Notes under the pieces: model-generated
The model's database searches: none
Told to the model about the DNA's origin: nothing
Seen by the model: only the letters and a program-made list of their open reading frames with translations
Shown: positions 51,694 to 64,000 of the stretch, one piece after another
Layout of the letters: every line of letters begins with the position of its first letter
Position numbering within the stretch: the stretch's first letter is position 1
From: Temnothorax longispinosus
Lineage: Eukaryota; Arthropoda; Insecta; Hymenoptera; Formicidae
Assembly (NCBI RefSeq): GCF_030848805.1
Contig: NC_092362.1
Span: 18,273,642 to 18,337,641, forward strand
Length of the DNA stretch: 64,000 nucleotides
Reading direction: 5' to 3'
Made by a program: the position numbers and the translations under genes

Positions 51694-51808
51694 CCCGAGT
51701 TAACACGGGCGCGCATCATGGCAATATGAAATAAACGGGCGCTGCCTGAGTTAACTCGGGCTTGCACAATTTTGTCAATACCGCTTGTCCGAGTTAACTC
51801 AGAGTCGC
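51694..51808. repeat. cluster of three diverged GAGTTAACTC palindromes
   Basis: Copies begin at 51697 (GAGTTAACAC), 51748 (GAGTTAACTC) and 51791 (GAGTTAACTC), each bordered by CCCG/CGGG-type or CGCGC sequence. They are spaced 51 and 43 bases apart. Just upstream, TGTGTAA is repeated three times (51661-51681). On the minus strand the cluster reads as a repeated ARVNSG motif inside a 103-codon open frame (51558-51869). This could be a remnant of a repetitive element; its identity is unknown. Confidence 0.6.
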
Positions 51809-54800
51809 GCGTTAAGAAGTTAATGTTTCCGAGCGATATATCTGATAGATGTCTTTCATCTATCATCACAGATCCCGATACTAATCGTAGAACTTATTTA
51901 ATTGCATATGTGAAACACTTGAGATAAACTTTAAACTTACTCAGATTTATAATGAAATATTTGCTTATATTCCTATCTGCAATGTATGAACTTTGATTCA
52001 TCTCTGAAAATGGATAAACTTTAATATTGGTACAAATATAATAAGAAATTGAATTTAATACGAGTATATATGTAAATAATACTTTGAAGATAATATTTCA
52101 CTTCCGATGTATTGTATGTATCGATGTATCAAGATACAGAATTTAATTACCTGAAGTTAATAATTAAATGCAATTGTATAATAACTTAATTACATATAAT
52201 AGAAATAAAATAACATTTATGCATATATCGAATAAGGAATATAAAAAAGATACGTGAAACATTATACATTCAATATTTCTATCTTTTTCTTTATAAGTTT
52301 ATGTTTTATATTTTTTGTTTTATGTTTTATGTGTGTACATATTTTATACAAATGACATAGAGGATATCTTGGTTTTATAGAATATTTGTTAAAGATAACG
52401 TTTCGAGTCATAGTTAATATGCAATATCTAATATTCATAATTTTCAATTTTAAGTCTACAGCGCGCGTTGTATGCATTATAAAAATATTTTCATATTAAC
52501 ACAGCGGCATATTGTTCGCGTTCATGGGCCAGCTAAGCTGCGATAATGGTTTACAACGCAACCATAGCGGAATCCCTGGCACGCCAGAGTTAATCGAAAG
52601 TTCATATGTATACCCGGGAATTAATTTTGCAATTGTTACGTAAGCGAATGCACGGTAATCATTTGGAGGAAAATGTCGGCTGCATATAAATATTATTATT
52701 GCATCGGAAATTTTCATGGAAATTACATATTTCCAGCTTTCATGTTTTATATCCATAGATCTTAATATGATAATATCGTGATAATATATACACAATAATT
52801 ACAGAATATATAATGTCTCGCAGATCCATTGGAAAATATTTTAAAAACAGCTTCTTGTGTATTTAAATTTCCTTTTTTAATAAAATAAAACAAACACGCG
52901 CGTATATGTAATGCATGATCCTATAATTTAATTTTTCGAAAGGTGTGACACTAAATTGCAATTTTTAAAAATTGTGCCGTAATACATATATGTATATGTA
53001 TATATAGCGCGTCTATACATGTATAGTGAGAGAGATTAAATAATGTTTTTGGTTAATCGAAAAATAGCGGATGCTGAGCCAATTGTGGTGTATATCGGCT
53101 ATTTCTAATTCGATAAATCGCAGTCTTGATCCTTTGGCGAATGTGTAAAGGATCAACAAAGTAATAGGATCGAGAGACGCCTTTCACTATGTAAGCTATC
53201 GATTATATACCGTGTCGTTCCAAATCCGTAAAGCATCAACGTATTGCAACTATATGTTTTCTCGGGGTCATGATGACTATACAAGAAACTCGGGGTAAGG
53301 ACCAAGAGCCACGTTTGCCTTTTTCTTCTGGTTTCGCTCGGAAGAATGATTGAAGTTTAATGGCCAAAACTTCTTTGATAATACTTGTGACAACGTCGCG
53401 GCTGTCACGTGCCGAGATATTGATTTAAAAAGTGCCAAGGAAATCTTATTACAACGGTGCACTACGTAATTCCCGCCTCAATACTAATCATATAGGACAA
53501 ACATAATTTCATGTTTTACATTTGCCAAATTAATTACACAATTCGTTATTCATTTTGTAGCTTTAGCATATTTTGAAAAATTGTGGTAAAATGATGCTTG
53601 CAGAAAATAAAAGTATATTGCGGTTATATATTTAATTGAAGAAAATTAAACATATGGTCGCGGAACAAGACGCGGAAATTTTCGAAAAAAAATTAGAATC
53701 AATTTCATAAACTAACTAATTTTGTTTGACTGTTATTTTTGTTTCGCGCTTTTTGACGACCGTGCAGCAAATAATTTAATGATAATAAATTACGTTGCTT
53801 ATAATGTCGGGCCGTGCAAACTTTCTCTTCGCGGATAATACCCTTGACAAGGGTGTAGCTCCGTCGGGAGACCAACGCCGAGAGTCGTATGTACATATGT
53901 AACACGGGCAATGTTACGCGTGGGAATTCACGCGTTCCTGCGACTTGTTTCCTATCGAGAGTGTCCGTAAAGAATCCTTGCCGTCCGTGTTCCCAAGGGA
54001 CGTTAGCCACCCACTCTCTCGTCGCTACCAGAAACCCATATTTCTAGTGTGTCCGGAGGAGCACTTACCTTGCTCGCAGTTTTCTCCCTTGATTTACTTC
54101 CTGTCGCGTTGACTTCGCGGGAATGTGAAAAATTTCATCAACAACTCGGCACGAATAAAAGCTGGGATTGAAAGCCATATAATTTCAACGAGTTCAGATT
54201 TTGCAGTGCTGCATATATACGCAACAATGGATTTGTCTGTGACAGTAAAAACTCTTGTCAAAAAATATATTTTTCCGTACTTTTATTATTAAAAATTGAA
54301 AAAGCTAGTTAAAAATATATATTAATGTTTACTTCAAAAATAAAATTAATCTTTAGTTTTAATATTATATAGGATAAATTTAATTTTCGCAATTTATTAT
54401 TTTATCTTTTTCGTTTTAATGTACAGATATTGACATATAATTGATATAATAATAGATTCGTCTGATCTGCTAATGTGTATATGTTACTAAATATATGTTA
54501 TTATAAATATATTACACAGTTCTGAGATAAAAAAATTTTTAATATAAATCACCCACACACAATAAAATGTATTTTTTCCATACTTTTTACTTTATCTTTT
54601 CTGAGGAGATTGTCAAGTAATTAAATTAAACCTCTGCTTTATAATGCAAGGTATTTTTCATAATATAATTCTGAGAAAAGAACCAACATTCTATTTCGCA
54701 AATAATTTCAAGCTCACACAAAAATAAAATGTGCTTTATGCTTTTTGTTTGCGTGGCTTTTTTCACACATAAGAAAGAAGATTATTTAAAATTGCTATCC

Positions 54801-57800
54801 AAACATGTAGATTAATAATGACATTTCGAAAAAAAAGGAAAAAAAAGTTTACCAATGTTATTTTATTCGAAATTATTATCGCCGTTCTGGAGTATGTAAA
54901 CGATCGTTCATATTTTGTTAGTAAAATTTCACCGGAAATTATTCAGTCGGATATCGATGAATTACTATCCGTTGACGCATACTTCCTCATTTTGACCCTG
55001 ATTCACCGGGTAATATCATCGAATATTCGATCACGTGACAGCAACATTATATACATGTATTCGCTCTGCAGAATGGATAAAATGTATATCATACATATGT
55101 AATATGAGCAAACGTGCAAGGCATTCGGACGAACCATCCTGTATATCACAGAATCCTTGCGAATACTATGCGAAATCGCTATTTCTTTCGATTCCGGATG
55201 CTTCGATTTTCAGAGTTCCGCTCACCAGAAACGAGTTTGCAAACTTCGATTTTCAAATAAAAAGGCAAAAGCAGACGTAAATAAATAATATTATGTAGAC
55301 GTAAAAGAGGACATTGGTCCCTTGATATGGTAATATATATCTTGACAAGTCATTAGAAGAAAATATTAAAAATTCTAATGATCCTATATTTTATCTTCTA
55401 ACGAGCGTGTAATATGTAGATTAATCTCTAATCATATGATTCTTATTGTGTTGTAAAAATAGCAAATAAATTATAATAAATAATATATATTAATTAAAAT
55501 ACGTAATAATAATCAATAATAATGTGTAGTTAAATTAATAAATAATAATATATAAAGAAGCTAGATATAGTAAGAAAGTGGTATTACACTTGGAAATTAG
55601 TTTCAAACGTAGCATGAAACTTAATCTCTATTTTACCAAAAGTTTAATTTTTGTTTCACAGTATTGTATTCTGCTGCTCCTTTGTATCCCAAAAGTGCAG
55701 CATTAGCGAAAAGAGCGCGTCTTAAGCTTTAGTGCGAAGTTCAATTCCGCAACTTCCGCCCCCATCGAGTTTGCCGAAGTAGAAATTCCTGAAACTTTGC
55801 CTGCCCAAAAATATACTCCATTCTCCTCCACCGTTTGCAAAAGTTAAAAATGAGCTCTTTCGCCATATCCCGGCGAATTCGGCGCCCGCGGATCGAGCAT
55901 GCGAGCCCGCGCGCAACTTTTGGTGTCAAATGAAAAATAAAACGAGAAGTCGTGGTTTCGCGAAGTTCGACAACTTCGCGATTTATATTGTTGCTGGCGG
56001 AAAACTCGCATTGAGTTCAAGTCGCTGGACTGAAAAAGGATGAAGTTAATCGTTGCGAGCACGATAAGAATTCTAATTCATGACCCGTGTGTTTTCACGT
56101 TAAATAATGTGGAGCGCAACGTTGCGATATCTATCGCGTATTATAGATAAAGGATGATAACACACTTTATAGAATGTCAAGCGTGATATGAATATAATAC
56201 GATGTGTTATCCGATAGTTACATCACAAGACCGCATTACACCATGGGCGTACTTTGTCAAAGGAAATCCTGTCACGTTATATTAGGGAGAAATTTCGGTA
56301 AAAGATAATTATCTAAATATAAATTGAGTATACATTATAATATTAAGAATATAAATGATACGTCTGACATAAAGTAAATGTAAAGAGAATTGCGTTTAAA
56401 AGTTTTCATTGAAAGAGAAACTATTTTTAATGTCCAGTTACAGCGCTCAAGATCGGTTGACTTTCTGTGATTCTATCGGCTAAATCGTAAACGCGAAGGA
56501 TCATAGTTTGATCTCAAGAAACACTTTTGCGAGTACTTGCTGCTCGTTCAAGAGAGTCGTTTGGTTTCGACTGATAACTTCGCGGAAAAGCAAAGATATC
56601 TTAAGTATATTTTCTGGTAAAGTTTCTTTCAAAAGGGCAGGATCATTAACATCTTTTCGTATCTAAATCGAGATATAATATAATATTTTAAATTGTAAAT
56701 GATATTGCGAAAAGAAAAATTAAATATTCTTTATTTAGATAATATTATGTACTTACAATTAGATAAAATTATATAAAATTATTTATAGAATCTCTTACTT
56801 ATGTGTAACTCAGAGTTTTAAATATTAAATGTTAAATCTATTTTTTTATCACGAAAACGTAATTTGAGAAAAACATATATTGTTGTTTACAATGAGTCAC
56901 AACGTAACTAACTAACGTAACTAACTTATTAATTTACTCGAAAAACATTTTAAGTAATGTAATACGTTAAAAGCTTCGGTATAATTTCATTTGAATGTTT
57001 ATTTTATATCACGGCACGTCACGCAGTCAATATGTAATCACAAATATCGGAAAAACACAATGTTTGGCGTTGCCGGTGTGGAAATTAAGAATTATTTATG
57101 AAATTATTCCCATTTCAAAGTAAAATAAGCGACTTGGAATTACGTGCATTTTGTATTCATCCAATCATGATGATGCGTCGTCCATTACGTTTCCTGGAAA
57201 ATTATATTGCTGCGATTGCAAAATGGTCGACGCCTCGGCGGAAGCGCGAGCGATGTTTATGGTTTCCTATCTTGTGGCCGCGATAGCTGTGCAATTACAT
57301 TTGCACCATCGCATATAGGCTATCGCATGCACAATTTTACCGTCGAATTTTCACCGCTTACAATATAATACATATATGTTTTATTATTGTGCAACTTGCA
57401 TATTTCGATTATAATATATAAGCTAATTACCAGTGAGAGAACAACTTTTATTTAAATATTCTTTAATTTATTTAATTTAATTTATTTAAAAAAAAAAACT
57501 GTAGTTATTTAAAGAAATGCTATCAATAAAACAATAAAATTAAAGATTAAATATAAATATAAAAGTAATATAAAAAAAATATTACTCTAAATATTCTTTA
57601 AATATTACTGTCTTTCTTTTTTCTCCAATAAAATAATATTAAAATATTCTTGCAAAGATAAAACTTGCTTTAGTATCATAAATTTTAATAGAAGTTATGT
57701 AAGATATTTTTCAAGATAATCTGACATTATTTGGTAATGATATCATCTAATAAATTTTAAAATGCTAATTTTAATGTTACGTATAACTTCTATTAATTAC

Positions 57801-60800
57801 TATCACCAACAAACATTAATTGCGGCGCAAGGATAATCTCCGGATCGAAGGGAAGGGTGCACGCCATTGGGTATACACAATCCATCAGGCCCCGGATATA
57901 GGTTTTCGCGGGTACCTAGTTACAGAATAAATTAATGACCGCCGAATTTGCTGTTCTACGGTACATAGAGTTTGTACATAATCGCACCTCCCTTTTGCCT
58001 ATGTGGAGTATCGAATCGATGTTCAAACTCTGGCCCAGGGAATATGTTATAGTAACTTAAAATTAATTAACATACGGTGCAAAGATAATATTGCATTAAA
58101 ACATTTTTGCAGTTATGTGAATTTACAATTGTAACATTATATTGCAAAGAGAATATTGTTTCCAGTTTAATGAGAATTATATTGATTTACTTATTATCAA
58201 TTATTGTTGTTGAAATTATTATTTATTTACTTTCTATGTTGTTCATTTAATTTTGTATTTTAAACAATACGTTCCATTGTTCGATATCGAGAACCACAAT
58301 GAACAGATTTCCCACATTGTAATAGCGTACAATTGTACATTTATCGGTCACTATAATCACCTTTGTATTTATGCGGCCAAAACATTCTGCACAACCGCGC
58401 GATATTCCGGCACCCTGTTTTGCGCGGCCATTATTATTTTGTTTGATTAGCTTAATTTGTGGCTGAGAATGCGCCACGGTCCAGACACGATAACGTTGCG
58501 GCTCTGTGGGGCCGCAGCCTGGCTTTTGCAGTGATGGAAATGCGCAATGGACCGTACGTGACTCATGCATTGCGCGGTTGCAATTGTGCGCGCTTGCATT
58601 TTGTGCACATGCGATGTGCACTAAAACAAAGAAGGCTGTACCGAAAATTGCTAATGTCCCGTGCGAATTGTCGGCCATTATGTAATATATCACCGGCTGA
58701 TAAGAATCAAATTAAAGCCTCCTGCATTTGTCATTTGTTTGCCACGTTCTGTACGTTAATTTTAAACAATACGTTAATACGGATTTCGATAATTCCGTTA
58801 AAATTTGCCAATCACATCGCATAATTACTTAAATCTTTCATTGTTAAATATAGATTTCTCGTTATATAATTTTAAATCTCATAAAAAAAGACAATTATAA
58901 AATATTAAATATTAATTTTTAATATACAACTTGAATAAATTTTCACATTCTCAGACTCTTGTATAATGCGAAGAGCTTTACATGCTATTAAATTCTCATT
59001 TCTAAGAATTTAAGTAAACTTTGGAAAACTCTTAGAATTTGATGATTTTACTCGATTATAATCTTAAAATTCTAAATTTTTATGTTTTTACATCTAGATC
59101 AGATATAGAGATAAGCAAGTCTTTTTCAATCTTCAACAGAAATCGGAATTACCGTTAAATACTACTTTGTATGAACACGTTGCGCTTTCCTTCTAAATTC
59201 TAGCGGTAACTTTCTTCTCCGTACCTTCAGTAATCTCCGCAGAGGTAATTTCTAAACGGAACAGAAAGATACCCTCCCATAATGGCACAAGGGAAATTTC
59301 ACGGGCCGCGTACAGGTGTACGTGTAGATATGGTCGCGACCGATATAGCCCGACATTAGTACGAACAACTACTGGTGTTATTACTCGTTTATCGTTGTGC
59401 GATAAGAGTAGATAGGGTGAGCGCGTGCGCGCACGATATACCTCGTTTACCCGGTGATTTGAGGGAATTGTTTCACCCTGTGTAATTTCAAGAGTGTCTG
59501 GCCACGGGCGTCTTCTAATTCCGTTCAGATTAGCGACGCGACGTCTCGAGCTGTGTTACTCTCTCATTTACCTTGCCCAGCAATTACAACTGCATTAAAA
59601 GCCACGCGTTTTTATCGAACGCAATTGTCTTTTCATCGCACCTGTTTACCACTGTGCTAATGGATTAGTTTCCATTATCGGCTAGTTACACACATGATGC
59701 AATGGACTTTCAAGTACATAATTCGGAGCATTCGTAAACAATAAAATAAATTTTGCTGTTACTCGCCTTAAGATTATATAGATATATACTTAATTGTATA
59801 TAACTTTATGTAAAATTATAAATCATTACTGCTAATATTTTATATCAAATGAATTCAAAAATATCTGGATTCCTATCTTTTATTTATTAAAAACCGCGGA
59901 GATAGTAAATTATTAATAAATTCTTAAAAACGAGAATTATTTTAGCTATAGTAATGTGCTTTGAAGACAACGCAATTTATCCGAAAGAAGGATGGTAAAT
60001 ATTAGGAAATTACATGTCGTGTAAGAACGTTTTATTGCCGGTGAGCTTACTTTTCACGCTAGCCCAGGGTGCTGCCCTCGCTAGTTAAGACGACTTAATA
60101 CTCCAAAGGGGGTTCCTCGCCTGCTGCACGGTACGTGCTACGTGTTGAACATGTTCTGTACATGCATACGCCGAGAATGTGGCGGATGCGGAGGAAACGC
60201 GTGCTGCTGCGCCCAAGCGATAAACATGGATAAAATACGGCGCATCGGGATCATTATTTACCGTAAACAAAGCGTTCAATAAAATAATTCGCTGTAATCC
60301 GAGAGGAAAATGTCGGCTGATATTTTGCGGCATGAAAAATATTGCTGTTGTCGAGTAAATATACACACAGGATATAATGGCACAGATGCCATATACGGAG
60401 AAGTAAATCTAAAACACTGAAATGTAATCTGGGACTTAGTGCAGAAAAATATTACGCAACTTTTTCTGCCGTAATTGGCTCCGTGGGACATTGCTAATTA
60501 TTTTGTCCTTGTTGCTTGTTTCTCTTCTCTTGTTCTTTGTGGCATGAAAGTGGAAGACAAAGTAGCATGTTTGTAAGTTTTTATGTTTCTAATTTCTTAA
60601 TTAGTAATAAAAAAGTAAAACATTTAATTTTGTTCCATTATTCATCAGAAACGTGGCATATATAAACATTAACTTTATTATTGTGTAAGTATATATTAAA
60701 TTATACATCAATACAACTTTTAAAATGTCTTACAAATTTATAATTCATGAAATATAAGTTTGATTATGTCAGAATTATAGAAATTTATTTTTGATTGTGA

Positions 60801-63800
60801 GAAGAAACATAGGGGATGGTTTCATGAGCAGAATTAAGTTTCTAGCGAAAACATATCGGACTGTCCAAAAGTCTGAGCTTTGCAGGATTTTTCGACAAGA
60901 TCATCCGGAATTCTGAAAATTTTGTTCGGATCTCAGAAACACTGTCGCAGCTTCGGATAAACAACGGATCGATGGCATCGCGTTTTCTCGAACCTCGGAT
61001 GGCTCTATTCTCGACTGTATCTCCGATTTTTCCGCAATGGTCCTATTCACGAAAGCCGCAAGCGAAGCGACTGTTTATACCGCACGATCAGCGTTTCGTT
61101 ATTTTGCCAAAATATCACGACACGTCAAACCGTCAAAGAAGTACAGTGAAGTGTCGTCCATTTTTACCAAAGCTGAGAATTTGACAGTTTCGTAGAGTTA
61201 TAAGTGTCAGGGTGCTGTTGAATTTTGCAATATCTTTCCGAGGACAAATATGTGGGTGCTTTTCTTCCTTCATGATACTCGAAGTAATTTGTGAGATCAA
61301 AAAGATGGTCAAAATTAAATTCTCTATGCTATTTTTTAAATCAATATTCTATCAAAACTAAAATACTTATCGTTACATAAGTTACAATAAAAATTAAATA
61401 TTATTTAATTAATTTAATCAGTCAATATGTAATTAATTAGCCAAACTATTAAATATTTTCATTTAAAATCTAGATAATTTATTCAAATAATAATTACCCG
61501 CCATGCAAAATAAGTTATTTAGATGTTGTTTGAATAATTAGGGACGTAATTATTATATTTCGAATACATGTGATTACACATATAAATATTTCCAAAATAC
61601 ATCTAATAATTGCTACGTAACTAATTAGAAGAATTGTGATAAAGAATAATCATTCAAATAGATACTATTTGCGCCCTAACCCTATTATTTAGCGGTGTGA
61701 ATCATTTCAATAAATATGTATATAAAATATTCTAGCAATTTTTGCATATGTCGTACAGAATATAATCACGCAAATATTTATGTGAGACATTCGTCATATG
61801 ATGATGTTCATCGATAAAATAAGCTGTTCCCCTCTCTCTGTCTCTCTCTTCCTTAGCCTTTCTCTTTTTCAGTCTCTTTCTGTCTCTCCCGTTCTTCGCA
61901 TAATAATGAAATTTGGAAACTTCGTAATTATGAAATTCAACGGAGACCCGGATACTATCGCTTTTTAAGATTCACCGGGTATTTGCCCCTTTCGCGACTG
62001 CCGCGAAGTTCCCTCTAATTAAATTTTTCGAACAGCCCACAGAATAATTTGCATTTATTCGCTCATTGCTATTCAACGCTATGTCTATGTACAATGTCTC
62101 TTCTCTCATCGAACGCTTTCTTTCTTTGCCGAATTCGAGAAATTTAAATATATAGATAGTGCTATCTCGCACGCCGATAACCTGCTTGTGCTAACTTGAA
62201 TATATCATCAGCTTTATGCTGCCGCTTATAAATCACAGTTATTGTCAACGGAATTTGTGATAAATAAATATTTTCTCTTTTATCGCGTAAATTGCGTAAA
62301 TCTTCCTGCGTAAATTATTAATCAAATAATAAAATTAATAATTATACAAATATAATAAAGAAAGATTTTAACATATAAAAATCATGTATAGTATACTAAA
62401 CTTTTAAAATCATATGGATTATTATTTCTGCAAAATAATGATTAAAAATATAAGTTGTATTTAAAGAAAAAAGTAGATGCAAAACTTTTGTAAGAATATC
62501 GTGCATAAAATTTTCAAAGGTTTCTCTGTTTTGCATCTTTGAGTATCCCGACGTAGTGTATTTAATTAACGTACCGACGAGAAAAGAAGCTTTAGTCAGT
62601 TACGGCAAGTTCGCGGAAATATTAAAATAATTGTCAAACATTTCCCGACCGTCCAGTGCGACGCGACGTCCGTTTCATCGACGTAGCAAAAAGCGAAACA
62701 TTTTCGCTTCCGGTTTACGCCCAGAGCTCGTTTCCCTCTCTCGCACTTGTCAGGAAAAGGGGCCGGAAAAAATTTCCCGCTTTTTGCATCCGTCGCGAGC
62801 TTCGTATCGCTCTCTTGCGCGCGCGCACGGCTGTTATTTTTCATTATGTCAAGGAGTTTCCACTTGGTGCAACGGTTCTCGTTTGAGAAAATACATCTTT
62901 TTTCCGGACGGCGAAATTGATCGTGTACATCGGCACGTTCCATAAAATCTTATACCAAAAACTGTCGCGCTCGAAACTGCATAAGGTCCTCGAGCAGGAT
63001 AAGTCGTAGTAGAAAAAGTCAATTTAGCGCTGTATAAGAGAAGAAGCAATATATAACAGAATGCAATAATGCCTAATAATGCTTTTGGTCAATTTTTTAA
63101 AAATTGTTAAAATAATTGAATTCTTAAGTAATAATTTTCAAATTGAAATCAAAATAATCTTAATCTCATATGCAATTAAAGTTTTACACGAACTCAAAAG
63201 TAAATTTCTCTTAATTAAATTACCAAAATACGTAAATCATATTTTAAAAGTTTACATTTAAAAACTTGTAAGTAGATTAAATTATTTAAAATTGCACCTA
63301 ACTTATATATTAAGATATAACTTCTTTCTTATTATTTAGATATAATTCAATAATATTAAATTATTCATAGTCTGTAAAAGTAAAGATGTACTTAATTTAA
63401 ATAAATTTACTACAATAAATAAAAAATCTAACAATTCCGTTAAATTTGATAAATAACTTCTTTAATGTTTATCCAGAAAATACATTTGTGTGCAAGGAAA
63501 CTTTATACAATATTTTAAATGCTGGTAATTATAAAAATTTATCGATTACGTAATTATTTCCGATAGTTTCATACCTGAGCATGAAAAATTAGTAACTAAA
63601 ATTTGTTATTTAAATGCGAGATAATATTCTTTTTACATGAATAAAAACAATAGTACAGAAGATATATCAGTAATTGTTACGTTAGGCATCGGAAGCAAGT
63701 GCGAAGCGAGAGAAATTTAATAAAGCGACTTATTATCATGTTTAAGCAAATAAATCCCTGCGATGCAGCGATGGGAGAGCGTAAAAGTCGTTGCTCTGGG

Positions 63801-64000
63801 GATACGCTTGTTCTCGTAAATAAGTACAGTAACAATAAAGGCTCCAAATGCGCGTCTTCTGCCTGCAATTTCATTAATCTAACTCAACACTGTCCCTCTC
63901 CGCGTTTTTCTTATCTTAAAAATGTACAAACTGAGAAAATGGTCTTACTCTCCCGTTCTCTTCTTTCCGTTTCGCGATAATTTCCTTTTAGTTTTACGCT
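51809..64000. other. intergenic, no supportable gene
   Basis: Mostly AT-rich with CpG-rich patches at 55720-56060, 58370-58700, 59230-59600, 60030-60250 and 62560-62960. Open frames are short and overlap on both strands. No RNA gene, transposase or repeat array was recognised to the window end. Confidence 0.55.
55959..55980. repeat. short perfect hairpin, 9-bp stem
   Basis: CGCGAAGTT and AACTTCGCG flank a CGAC loop. It sits in a GC-richer patch around 55720-56060 with no supportable gene. Confidence 0.7.

Noticed and set aside
51558..51869. Minus-strand frame with repeated ARVNSG as a transposase fragment
   Set aside because: The repeats come from the palindromic DNA motifs and no catalytic or DNA-binding domain is visible, so a protein call is not supported.

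Overview
This is eukaryotic nuclear DNA, almost certainly from an insect. It is AT-rich and gene-poor, has interspersed CpG-rich patches, many short microsatellites and small TA-flanked inverted-repeat elements, and carries a spliced gene with GT-AG introns plus a spliceosomal snRNA gene. The CpG-rich patches in an AT-rich background fit a hymenopteran such as an ant, wasp or bee, but that is inference and no marker in the window proves the order. No operons, CRISPR arrays, prokaryotic genes or autonomous viral or transposon coding regions were seen.

Two genes can be supported. The first is a plus-strand, five-exon protein-coding gene at 22437-27563. It was assembled by joining open segments at phase-compatible splice sites (exons 22437-22694, 24204-24376, 26309-26410, 26556-26908 and 27274-27563). 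It predicts a 391-residue protein with a basic N-terminal part and a conserved-looking C-terminal two thirds, which I cannot assign to a known family. A possible TATA box lies upstream and an AATAAA signal lies about 105 bases after the stop. The second is a U2 snRNA gene at about 39459-39646 on the plus strand. It is recognised by its 5' end, branch-site-pairing GTAGTA, Sm site and 3' stem-loops. Its stem I apex is unusually extended, and a TATA box sits about 31 bases upstream.

The rest is intergenic. From 1 to 15.5 kb there are only simple repeats and short palindromes, including a perfect 30-bp one at 1939-1968 and a perfect 22-bp one at 6213-6234. Two small TA-flanked inverted-repeat elements (MITE-like) lie at 15522-15664 and 18695-18915. 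A 688-bp fold-back element at 20394-21081 has two 274-bp arms that differ at only four positions; it is the most striking structure in the window and lies just 5' of the protein gene. From 27.7 to 64 kb, apart from U2, there are microsatellites (a CA tract at 37421-37468 and a CT tract at 43645-43716), CpG-rich patches, a cluster of palindromic GAGTTAACTC motifs at 51694-51808, and long AT-rich stretches with no supportable gene.

The protein gene and the U2 gene have no evident functional link. The many other short open frames look like chance frames: they lack family signatures, overlap each other on both strands, or run through simple repeats.
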